Assembly (NCBI GenBank): GCA_947479455.1
Contig: CANJZE010000008.1
Location: 1-64,000, forward strand
Reading direction: 5' to 3'
DNA: 64,000 nucleotides
DNA from: Bacteroidota bacterium
GTDB lineage: Bacteria > Bacteroidota > Bacteroidia > Chitinophagales > LD1
This document shows positions 32,635-41,143 of the stretch, in pieces. How positions within the stretch are numbered: position 1 is the first letter of the stretch; every line of letters begins with the position of its first letter. Position numbers and translations under genes: made by a program. Below the pieces are notes generated by a model. That model made no database searches. It was not told the origin of the DNA and saw only the letters and a list, made by a program, of their open reading frames with translations.

Positions 32635-35634
32635 TTACTTCCCCATCGCCTTATAAATCACCTCCTGCAAATCAGTTCTGATATTCATTTTCACCAACTG
32701 ATTGTTTTCGGCATTTGGATAAACACGATTGCTAAGGAAAATATAAGTGAGATTGTTTTCAGGGTCGCTCCAAACACAGGTGCCGGTAAAACCGGTATGG
32801 CCAAAAACAGAAAGCGGAACACCATCGTAACAAGGCGATGGTTTTGTTACGTCAGGCTCGGGTTTATCAAAGCCATAGCCTCTGCGCGAAATTTTTGATT
32901 GACGGGTAGTAAAGTTGTGTATGGTGCATGAGTCCAATAATTTTTTTCCGTTGTAAGTGCCGTTGTTCAGCAACATTTGAAAAAGTGCAGCAAGGTCAAA
33001 CGCATTGCTGAAAACTCCCGCATGCCCTGCTACACCACCATACATGGCAGAACCCGGGTCGTGCACATAGCCACGAATAATTTGTTGGCGAAAAGCAGAA
33101 TCATTTTCGGTAGGTGCAATTCGAGTAGAAGAAAATTTATTGCGCGGTTTAAATCCAATGCGCGTTAAACCCATTGGCTGATAAAAATTCTCGCTGACAA
33201 AGTCATCTAATTTCTTTCCCGAAACTTTTTCTGCAATTTTTTGAAGAATGTAAAAATCATTATCGCTGTAAACGTATTTGGGATGTTCGTCAATTGGAGA
33301 ATGATTAATAATGCTCCACATCGTATCGGGATAATCGTTGCGAATGAAAAGAGAATCGGCTACACGAACAGAATAAGTTGAATCAGCATTCTTGCGATAA
33401 TACTTTTCGAAGTTGCTATCGACAGTGTTTTTGTAAAACATGTAGAACGCTTTCAATCCCGCCTGATGCGTAAGCACATCGCGCAGTTTTAAATTTTTGA
33501 TAGTCGCATCTTTCGGTAAATCGAGATAATCGCCAACAGTTTTATCGAGATTGATTTTTTTCTGCTCACACAATTTCATTACGGCTAAAGTTGTTGCCGC
33601 AACTTTGGTAATAGAAGCAATATCATACAGGTCTGTCGGCTTTACTTTATCATCCACCCATTCGTAAACTTTTGTGCCGTACGTTTTGTTCCAAATTACC
33701 TTTTCATCTTTTGTCACAAACAACTGGCAACCAGGAAATGCTTTACCATCAATTCCCTTTTGAATGACATCATCCATTCGTTTCAAGTCTGCGGTTTTCA
33801 AACCAACTTCTTCGGGCGAAGAAATTTTTAAACGAAATACAGAATCAGAAATAAAGCCATTGCCCGCTGCAAATGTTGGTGAAGCCGTTATGGGCAACTT
33901 ACCTGAAATTTTTTCTGCACCGAACAAAGCATTTGCCGCTGCAAGATTGGTGGCATCGTTATCTTCATAAGCTTCTAAAATCCATGGAATGTATTCGAAG
34001 TATTTGAGCGAGTATGGATTTCCGAAAACACAAAGCACAACTTTTGTTCTTCCTGTAAGCGCTTCAACAAATTTTCTCGTCTCTTCGGTTACGTTATAGT
34101 TTTTTGCGGCAGAGCGAATCATGGCGTGCAAGTCAATGATTACTAAATCGTAACTAGCGAGCGTGTCGAGTAGTGATGCAAAGAATTTTTCATTGTGCTC
34201 AAATGGCTGATTGAAAAAATCAATCTCTTCAAAATTATTGATGTGCTGTTGAAACTGCGAAGTGCCGTTGTTACCAATAGAAAGCGAAGCCACCTTCTTA
34301 TAATTCCAATCACGAATCGGCAACAAATTATTTTGATTGGCCGCCATGGTAATTGCTGCTTCATACAATTTCTGACGAAGCAATTTTCCTTTCGCATTAT
34401 TCAAATCATCGCGCAGGTTTTCGAGGTTGACATGCTGCGATTTATTCAAACCGAGTTTGTATTTGTAAGCGAGAACTTTCTTTACGCGCAACTCTAATTC
34501 ATAAAGCGAAATACAGGCACTATCAACCGATGCTTTTATTTTTTCAATTCCTTTAGTAACATCTTCACTAAAAACTAAAATATCGCAACCTGCCATAAAC
34601 GCCATTGAATCAACGGTGCCTGGTTTGTAATATTTGGCAACGCCTTTCATGTTCAGGGCATCGGAAAAGACTAAACCATTAAATGCAAGTGAGTCTTGCA
34701 GATAATTTGTTGCAATACGATAAGAAAGCGAAGCCGCCATGCCTGTTGAATCAAGCGAAGGAACATTCAAGTGAGCGACCATTGCGCTGCCAACATTGTT
34801 TTTGAAAAGAATTTTAAACGGATAAAACTCCAATGAATCAAAAGCTGCAGCACTCTTTGTAATCAGTGGCAAATCAAAATGCGAATCGGTATTTACATCA
34901 CCATGCCCCGGAAAATGTTTGGCGCATGCAAGCACGCCTTCGTCCTGCATACCATCAGCATATTCAATTGCCTTTAGCGCAACTTTGTATTTGTCTTCTC
35001 CAAAACTTCTGTCATTTATCACCGGATTGTTCGGATTGTTGTTCACATCTACATCGGGTGCAAAATTGATGTTGATGCCAATGCGTTTGCACTCGCGACC
35101 AATCTCTCTTCCCATTTCGTAAATCAATTTGTTATCAGCCACCGCACCCAACGCAATTTGATGCGGGAAAGAAATGGTAGAATCTAAACGCATAGCTAAT
35201 CCCCATTCGCCATCAATAGCAATGAACGCTTTTACTCTTGTTGAATCCTGAATACGGTTTGTCCATTCTGCTTCTGCTTCCGGCAATCCTTTGAAAAAAA
35301 TTACACCACCTGCTTTGCCTTGTTTCATCCAACTCAACACACTATCCATGTTGTAGAGCTTGCCTTCGGTATATGCAGGCAACATGAAAAATTGACCGAT
35401 GCGTTCTTCAATCGTGAGTTGATTATAAACGGAGTCAACCCAAGTTATACAGGCTTTATCATTTTTCCAATTTCTGAAATCGGGATTTTGTGCAACAGAC
35501 GATAGACCATTCCCGCGAAGAAACGCGGGATGAAACAAGACAATAGACAATAGACAAAGGCAAGCCTTTAACCCAACATATCTATTTTCCGATTTCTGAT
35601 TTCTGATTTCCACTTGTGCGAATAGACAAAACAA
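32635..35634 (-). CDS. GH3 beta-N-acetylglucosaminidase / beta-lactamase-type serine hydrolase fusion
   Basis: Up to 999 residues. N-terminal GH3 barrel (about 55-400) with the NagZ-like KHFPGHGDVNTDSH and the nucleophile Asp in VFSDALNMKGV; a GH3 C-terminal domain (about 420-600); then a class C beta-lactamase-type domain (about 610-990) with SITK (SxxK), YSDN (YxN) and HTGF (HxG). Such fusions are common in Bacteroidota and probably remodel cell-wall muropeptides. The N-terminus is odd: no ATG precedes the catalytic domain; the first 50 codons open with TTG (or GTG 35613) and are made of repeat sequence that happens to give a hydrophobic, signal-like stretch. Confidence 0.85.
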   Translation of the reverse strand: MFCLFAQVEIRNQKSENRYVGLKACLCLLSIVLFHPAFLRGNGLSSVAQNPDFRNWKNDKACITWVDSVYNQLTIEERIGQFFMLPAYTEGKLYNMDSVLSWMKQGKAGGVIFFKGLPEAEAEWTNRIQDSTRVKAFIAIDGEWGLAMRLDSTISFPHQIALGAVADNKLIYEMGREIGRECKRIGININFAPDVDVNNNPNNPVINDRSFGEDKYKVALKAIEYADGMQDEGVLACAKHFPGHGDVNTDSHFDLPLITKSAAAFDSLEFYPFKILFKNNVGSAMVAHLNVPSLDSTGMAASLSYRIATNYLQDSLAFNGLVFSDALNMKGVAKYYKPGTVDSMAFMAGCDILVFSEDVTKGIEKIKASVDSACISLYELELRVKKVLAYKYKLGLNKSQHVNLENLRDDLNNAKGKLLRQKLYEAAITMAANQNNLLPIRDWNYKKVASLSIGNNGTSQFQQHINNFEEIDFFNQPFEHNEKFFASLLDTLASYDLVIIDLHAMIRSAAKNYNVTEETRKFVEALTGRTKVVLCVFGNPYSLKYFEYIPWILEAYEDNDATNLAAANALFGAEKISGKLPITASPTFAAGNGFISDSVFRLKISSPEEVGLKTADLKRMDDVIQKGIDGKAFPGCQLFVTKDEKVIWNKTYGTKVYEWVDDKVKPTDLYDIASITKVAATTLAVMKLCEQKKINLDKTVGDYLDLPKDATIKNLKLRDVLTHQAGLKAFYMFYKNTVDSNFEKYYRKNADSTYSVRVADSLFIRNDYPDTMWSIINHSPIDEHPKYVYSDNDFYILQKIAEKVSGKKLDDFVSENFYQPMGLTRIGFKPRNKFSSTRIAPTENDSAFRQQIIRGYVHDPGSAMYGGVAGHAGVFSNAFDLAALFQMLLNNGTYNGKKLLDSCTIHNFTTRQSKISRRGYGFDKPEPDVTKPSPCYDGVPLSVFGHTGFTGTCVWSDPENNLTYIFLSNRVYPNAENNQLVKMNIRTDLQEVIYKAMGK
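35511..35537. repeat. Palindromic element, second family, in the 5' part of the GH3 gene
   Basis: CCCGCG-AAGAAA-CGCGGG then ATGAAACAA. Matches the copy at 22580-22604. On the gene strand it encodes FHPAFLRGN within the signal-like region; TCTATTGTCTATTGTC-type repeats flank it. Confidence 0.7.
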
Positions 35635-35791
35635 TTCTTGTGCCTTGCTTAATTCTATTAACGACTTTTCTACTGTTTTATGTTGATTGAAAAATTAATG
35701 AAGAATCGCTTCATTGTATAATTTGATTTGCACGCCTAGTTAACCTTACTTTCTTTGCCTAAACTTTTCACAGGAATTAAGTCCTTCCTTC

Positions 35792-38700
35792 ATGTCTCTA
35801 CCAAGTTTAAGTTTACGCAGACCTGTCCTCGCAATTGTGATGTCTATCGTGATTGTGCTGTTTGGCATAATTGGTTTTCACTTTCTTGGCGTAAGAGAAT
35901 ACCCGAGCATTGACCCACCTACGATTACCGTGCGCACAAATTACACGGGTGCAAATTCCGATGTAATAGAATCGCAAATTACCGAGCCGCTGGAAAAGGC
36001 GGTTAACGGAATTGAAGGCATAAGAACAATTTCTTCTGCAAGCAATTTAGGTTCAAGCACTATCACAGTTGAGTTTAATGTTGGTTACAATCTTGAAGCC
36101 GCAGCCAACGATGTGCGCGATAAAGTTTCGCAAGCAGTGAAACAATTACCACAGGATATTGATGCGCAACCCGTAGTTACAAAAGCTGATGCAAATTCAG
36201 ATGCCATCATTTCTATGACGGTGCAGAGCAATACGAAAAATCGTTTGCAGGTAAGTGATTACGCGAGTAATGTTTTGTTGGATAAACTTCAAACAATTCC
36301 CGGTGTTAGCACAGTACAGATTTGGGGCGAACAAAAATTTGCGATGCGTATTTGGATTAAACCGATGCAGTTGGCAGCGTATCAACTTTCGTTTTCTGAT
36401 ATTGAAACTGCACTCAGCAGAGAAAATGTTGAACTGCCTGCGGGAAAAATTTACGGCAACAACACAGAACTCACTGTAAAAACTTTTGGTCGCTTAACTA
36501 CTGAGGAAGATTTCGGAAATCTAATCATCAAAGCAGATAACAACCGCGTGATTCATTTGCGCGATGTGGCAGAAGTGGTGCTTGGTCCAGAAAACGAAGA
36601 AACAGTTTTGAAAGAAAGCGGAGTGCCAATGGTTGGACTCGGACTTGTACCGCAGCCGGGATCCAACTACATTGAAATTGCGACTGAATTCTACAAACGT
36701 TACGAGCAAATAAAAAAAGATGCTCCGCAGGATATTCAACTCAACATTGCACTCGACTCTACAAAATTTGTAAAGCGTTCCATTGTTGAAGTAGGCGAAA
36801 CGCTTGCCATCGCTTTCCTTTTGGTTGTGCTCATCATCTATTTGTTTTTCCGCAATTGGCTCATCGCCATTCGTCCGCTGATTGATATTCCTGTTTCCCT
36901 GATTGGCGCGTTCTTTATTATGTATGTAATGGGATTCAGTATAAATATTCTCACACTGCTTGCTATCGTTCTCGCCACCGGCTTGGTGGTTGATGACGGA
37001 ATTGTGGTGACCGAAAATATTTTCAAGAAGCTGGAGAAAGGAATGGGCATTCGCGAAGCGGCAGAAAAAGGCTCGAATGAAATTTTCTTTGCTGTCGTAG
37101 CAACAAGTATCACACTCGCAGTAGTGTTTCTTCCAATCATTTTTCTGCAAGGTTTTGTGGGAAGTCTATTCCGCGAATTCGGAATTGTGCTGGCGGGCGC
37201 GGTTTTAATTTCTGCATTTGTATCCCTCACGCTTACTCCGGTGCTGAACGTTTTGCTCACCACAAAAAATACTTCGCACGGTTGGTTCTATGAAAAGACA
37301 GAGCCGTTCTATCAGGCCTTAGATAATGGTTATCGTTCTACGTTGCAAAATTTTATGAAACGCAGATGGGTGGCCATTCCTATTATTGTGGTCTGCTTTG
37401 GTGCCATTTATTTGTTCGGAAATTTGCTGCAAAGCGAATTGGCTCCATTGGAAGACCGCAGTTTGTTCCGAATGATGGTAAGCACGCCCGAAGGAACTTC
37501 TTACGATTACATGGAAAAATACACCGATAGAATTGTGAAGTTCATGTTGGATTCTGTTCCCGAAAAAAGAATTGTGCTGAATGTGGTGGCTCCAAATTTT
37601 GCAGGAAGCGGTGCGGTGAATTCAGGTTTTGTTCGCGTGGCGTTGAAAGAACCCGAGGAGCGAAAACGTTCGCAGCAGCAGATTGTAACAATGGTTAACC
37701 GCAACATGGGTAAGTTTAATGAAGGGAAAGTCTTTGCCATTCAGGAGCAAACAATTTCTGTTGGCATTGCTGCGCGAACTTCATTACCTGTTCAATTCGT
37801 AATTCAGAACATGAATTTCGATTCACTGAAATCCCGGTTACCTAAATTTTTAGAGGAGGCCAACAAAAGCAAAGTATTTCAGGGTGTGGATGTGAATTTG
37901 AAATTCAACAAACCCGAATTGCAAATTACCATTGATAGAATGAAAGCTGCTGAACTTGGGTTGAGTGTTCGCGATGTCTCGCGCACGTTGCAACTTGCAC
38001 TTAGTGCAGGAAGGCTCGGCTATTTCATCATGAACGGAAAACAATATCAGGTGATTGCGCAAGTTGACAGAAACGACCGCGACCAGCCACTCGATTTGAA
38101 ATCGTTTTTTGTTCGCAATAACAAAGGCGAATTGATTCAGCTCGATAACGTAGTTAAGATTGAGGAGCAAAGTAATCCACCGCAACTTTATCATTACAAC
38201 CGTTACAAGAGCGCAACTGTTTCTGCAGGACTTGCACCCGGCAAAACTGTTGGCGATGGAATTGCAGAGATGCAAGCCATTCAGAAAAAAGTTTTAGATG
38301 AATCGTTCACAACATCGCTATCAGGTTCATCAAGAGATTTTGCAGAAAGTTCTTCCAACACTTCATTCGCTTTTGTTCTTGCGCTTATTCTGATTTTCTT
38401 AATTCTTGCAGCACAATTCGAAAGTTTTATTGACCCGCTTATTATCATGTTCACCGTACCTTTAGCGCTTGCAGGCGCGCTTCTTTCATTGTGGATGTTT
38501 AATCAAACGCTGAACATCTTCTCTCAAATCGGAATAATCATGTTGATTGGTTTGGTAACCAAGAATGGAATTTTGATTGTGGAGTTTGCGAATCAAAAAC
38601 GAGCAGCAGGTGAAGAAAAATTAGAAGCGGTAATAGATGCAGCCGCACTTCGCTTGCGACCAATCTTAATGACAAGCTTAGCAACGGCACTTGGAGCATT

Positions 38701-38857
38701 GCCTATTGCACTCGCGCTTGGTTCTGGTGCACAAAGCCGCGTTTCACTCGGCATAGTGGTTATTGGAGGCTTAATGTTTTCGTTGATGCTTACCCTGTTT
38801 GTTATTCCTGCTATGTATTCATTTATGAGTAGAACTAAAAAACAAAATGCTGAATAG
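35792..38857 (+). CDS. RND multidrug efflux permease (HAE1/AcrB type)
   Basis: 1021 residues, full length for the trimeric inner-membrane drug/proton antiporter. Proton-relay residues are visible: the Asp pair in GLVVDDGIVVTENIF and the Lys in LIGLVTKNGILIVEFAN. Helix 1 is RRPVLAIVMSIVIVLFGIIGF, and the NxGIRT-like porter repeats follow. It is followed, with an 11-base overlap, by a TolC-type gene, but no periplasmic adaptor (MFP) gene lies before it: the upstream gene is the divergent GH3 protein. The adaptor must be encoded elsewhere. Confidence 0.93.
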   Translation: MSLPSLSLRRPVLAIVMSIVIVLFGIIGFHFLGVREYPSIDPPTITVRTNYTGANSDVIESQITEPLEKAVNGIEGIRTISSASNLGSSTITVEFNVGYNLEAAANDVRDKVSQAVKQLPQDIDAQPVVTKADANSDAIISMTVQSNTKNRLQVSDYASNVLLDKLQTIPGVSTVQIWGEQKFAMRIWIKPMQLAAYQLSFSDIETALSRENVELPAGKIYGNNTELTVKTFGRLTTEEDFGNLIIKADNNRVIHLRDVAEVVLGPENEETVLKESGVPMVGLGLVPQPGSNYIEIATEFYKRYEQIKKDAPQDIQLNIALDSTKFVKRSIVEVGETLAIAFLLVVLIIYLFFRNWLIAIRPLIDIPVSLIGAFFIMYVMGFSINILTLLAIVLATGLVVDDGIVVTENIFKKLEKGMGIREAAEKGSNEIFFAVVATSITLAVVFLPIIFLQGFVGSLFREFGIVLAGAVLISAFVSLTLTPVLNVLLTTKNTSHGWFYEKTEPFYQALDNGYRSTLQNFMKRRWVAIPIIVVCFGAIYLFGNLLQSELAPLEDRSLFRMMVSTPEGTSYDYMEKYTDRIVKFMLDSVPEKRIVLNVVAPNFAGSGAVNSGFVRVALKEPEERKRSQQQIVTMVNRNMGKFNEGKVFAIQEQTISVGIAARTSLPVQFVIQNMNFDSLKSRLPKFLEEANKSKVFQGVDVNLKFNKPELQITIDRMKAAELGLSVRDVSRTLQLALSAGRLGYFIMNGKQYQVIAQVDRNDRDQPLDLKSFFVRNNKGELIQLDNVVKIEEQSNPPQLYHYNRYKSATVSAGLAPGKTVGDGIAEMQAIQKKVLDESFTTSLSGSSRDFAESSSNTSFAFVLALILIFLILAAQFESFIDPLIIMFTVPLALAGALLSLWMFNQTLNIFSQIGIIMLIGLVTKNGILIVEFANQKRAAGEEKLEAVIDAAALRLRPILMTSLATALGALPIALALGSGAQSRVSLGIVVIGGLMFSLMLTLFVIPAMYSFMSRTKKQNAE

Positions 38858-40217
38858 AAGTTTGAAGTTTCACAGAGAGCACAAAGTATCGCAGAGATGC
38901 ACAGAGTTTTTTTTCTCTGCGAATCTCCGCCTGTATTTTCTCTGTGTTCTCTGCGCAACTGTATTTTCAGTAAGTGCGCAGGAGGTGATGAGCGTAGAAC
39001 AAGCCATTGAACTCGCGCTCAAAAACAATTACGATATACAGATTGCAAAGAATCGTTCTGAAATTTCTTCGCTTAATAATTCAGCAGGCAATGCAGGTAT
39101 GTTGCCGAAGGTAAATGCAACTTTGAGTGATAACGCCAACCTTAATCAGGTGAATCAAAAATTCTCGAGTGGTTTAGAAGTAGATAAAAACAATGTGGTA
39201 GGAAACAACCTCAATGCATCACTCAATTTATCATGGACATTATTTGACGGCTTGAAAATGTTCGCCACAAAAAGCAAGCTGAAACGTTTGCAGGAAATTG
39301 GTGAACTCAACTACAAAGACACATTGCAAACAGTCGTAGCGCAAACCATCAATGCGTATTACGATATTGTCAGTGCCACAGAATTAGCAAGAGCATTAAA
39401 AGACGAAACACTTGTGTTAGAAGAGAGGGTTGTGTTGGCGCAAAAGCGGTTTGATGTGGGCTCTTCTTCGAAAGTAGATTTGCTGCAAGCGAAAGTAGAT
39501 TTGAACGAAGCAAAAAGTTTACTGCTTACGCAAAAGAAATTGATTGAACAGAAAAAGGCAGAACTCAACCGTCTGCTGGTGCGCAATGCCGAAACAGAAT
39601 TTACAGTAAGTGATTCCATTCCTTTCAACTACGAACCCAAAATTGAGTTGAACGATTTGGAGAAAAATAATTTTCAGTTGCAGGCGGCATTGAAAAATGT
39701 AGAAATTTCAAAACTAACGAAGAAGGAGACCTTCTCTCAGTTTCTACCAAACCTCACAGCGAATGGCGGTTATGGTTTCAATCGTTCGCAAAGCTCCGGT
39801 GGTTTTTCGCTTTACGGCCAAACGTATGGTTTGAGTGGAGGATTTGCACTCACCATTCCTTTGTTCAACGGATTGGTTTCGCTTCGTCAATATAAAGTTG
39901 CGGGTATTCAGATTTTGAATTCGCAATTTGCTTTGGAGAAAGCGCGGGCTCAAATCAAAATCAATTTCTATAGAGCATTAAAGGACTTTGAAACGGCTAA
40001 ACAGATTTTGAAGTTGGAGGAAGAAAACATTCTACTGGCCGATGAGAATCAAAAAATTGCTTTGGAAAGATTTCGCCTTTTACAATCCACCACCACTGAA
40101 CTTCGCGCAGCACAAAAAAGTTTTGAAGAAGCTGAAGTGCGTTTAGTGAGCGCGCGCTACGCTGCTAAAGTTGCTGAAACGGAACTGATGCGCTTGCAGG
40201 GAGTTTTAGTGAAATAA
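38847..40217 (+). CDS. TolC-family outer-membrane efflux protein with repeat-encoded signal region
   Basis: 456 residues. From about 48 on it is a typical TolC/OEP: MSVEQAIELALKNNYDIQIAKNRSE starts the first repeat and ALEKARAQIKINFYRALKDFETAKQ the second, both long helices for the periplasmic tunnel. It pairs with the RND permease, whose end it overlaps. Residues about 7-45 (FHREHKVSQRC... then a hydrophobic run ending VFSVSAQ) come from a CACAGAG/CTCTGTG repeat element. Because no other start lies before the mature protein, this element supplies the signal peptide. Confidence 0.9.
   Translation: MLNRSLKFHREHKVSQRCTEFFFSANLRLYFLCVLCATVFSVSAQEVMSVEQAIELALKNNYDIQIAKNRSEISSLNNSAGNAGMLPKVNATLSDNANLNQVNQKFSSGLEVDKNNVVGNNLNASLNLSWTLFDGLKMFATKSKLKRLQEIGELNYKDTLQTVVAQTINAYYDIVSATELARALKDETLVLEERVVLAQKRFDVGSSSKVDLLQAKVDLNEAKSLLLTQKKLIEQKKAELNRLLVRNAETEFTVSDSIPFNYEPKIELNDLEKNNFQLQAALKNVEISKLTKKETFSQFLPNLTANGGYGFNRSQSSGGFSLYGQTYGLSGGFALTIPLFNGLVSLRQYKVAGIQILNSQFALEKARAQIKINFYRALKDFETAKQILKLEEENILLADENQKIALERFRLLQSTTTELRAAQKSFEEAEVRLVSARYAAKVAETELMRLQGVLVK
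38870..38962. repeat. CACAGAG/CTCTGTG inverted repeat element
   Basis: Left half has CACAGAGAGCACAAAG and GCAGAGATGCACAGAG; right half CTCTGCGAATCTCCGC and CTCTGTGTTCTCTGCG, roughly complementary around a T8 tract. Lies within the 5' end of the TolC gene. Confidence 0.75.
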
Positions 40218-40295
40218 AATGTAATGCAAATTGCTTTCTAAAATCATTTTGAGGAAATAGAAATTCATATAGGTTTGCGCCTTCAAAATTTTAAA

Positions 40296-41078
40296 ATGAA
40301 GGAATACGCCACGCTGCTCACCGAACTCTCCGAAGGAATTTTACTTATCACCATCAATCGCGAAGACAAACTAAACGCCCTCAACAAAACTGTTATTGGC
40401 GAGTTGGATGATGTGATTGATGAAGTTTATGCAAATCCCGAAATCAAAGGCGTAATCATTACCGGCAAGGGCGCAAAAAGTTTTGTGGCGGGTGCCGACA
40501 TTACCGAGTTCAGCGGCATGAGCGAAGAACAAGGCAAAGCACTTGCGCGAAGAGGACACGATGTGTTTGATAAAATTGAAATGAGTCCTAAACCAATTAT
40601 TGCTGCCGTAAACGGTTTTGCTTTAGGTGGCGGTTGCGAATTAGCTATGGCTTGTCACTTGCGCATCGCAAGCGAAAATGCCAAGTTCGGTCAACCCGAA
40701 GTGAAGCTAGGAATTATTCCCGGCTATGGAGGAACACAACGTTTAACTCAATTGATAGGCAAAGGAAAAGCACTCGAACTTTTAATGACTGCCGATACTA
40801 TTGATGCTACTTGTGCCGAAAAATTAGGATTGGTAAATGATGTGGTGCAAACCGTGGAGCTGCTCGAAATATGCAGAGCGTTGGTTGCAAAAATTACGGG
40901 TATGGCACCTTATGCTGTGGCACAGGTTATTCAAAGTGTTTACGCGCACTTTAAATCAGGCATTGATGGCTTTGATACAGAGATAGAACTGTTTGGTAAG
41001 TGTGTAGCTACCAACGATTTTACGGAAGGCACTGCTGCATTTTTGCAAAAGCGCAAAGCAAAATTTTCTGGAGAATAA
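40296..41078 (+). CDS. Enoyl-CoA hydratase/isomerase family protein
   Basis: Crotonase fold, about 260 residues. Oxyanion-hole segments are KSFVAGADITEF and GFALGGGCELAMACHLRIA; the two catalytic Glu of true hydratases correspond to those in GGGCELA and GQPEVKLGIIPGYGG, and both are present. This fits short-chain enoyl-CoA hydratase activity in fatty-acid or amino-acid breakdown. ATG 40296 is preferred over the TTG at 40275. Ends at a strong terminator. Confidence 0.9.
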   Translation: MKEYATLLTELSEGILLITINREDKLNALNKTVIGELDDVIDEVYANPEIKGVIITGKGAKSFVAGADITEFSGMSEEQGKALARRGHDVFDKIEMSPKPIIAAVNGFALGGGCELAMACHLRIASENAKFGQPEVKLGIIPGYGGTQRLTQLIGKGKALELLMTADTIDATCAEKLGLVNDVVQTVELLEICRALVAKITGMAPYAVAQVIQSVYAHFKSGIDGFDTEIELFGKCVATNDFTEGTAAFLQKRKAKFSGE

Positions 41079-41090
41079 ATACTGAAAACA

Positions 41091-41123
41091 AAAAGCCGCG
41101 CTGAAATTCAGCGCGGCTTTTTT
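41091..41123. terminator. Two-way intrinsic terminator
   Basis: AGCCGCGCTGAA and TTCAGCGCGGCT form a 12-bp stem, with A5 before and T7 after, so it can end both the enoyl-CoA hydratase transcript (plus) and the PorE-like transcript (minus). Confidence 0.9.
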
Positions 41124-41143
41124 ATTTGTGTAGCGTTGCGGTA

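Noticed and set aside
36521-37263. Long minus-strand frames (209 and 141 codons) inside the RND permease gene
   Set aside because: The plus-strand gene is full length with all family motifs; the opposite frames show no family pattern and no start context.
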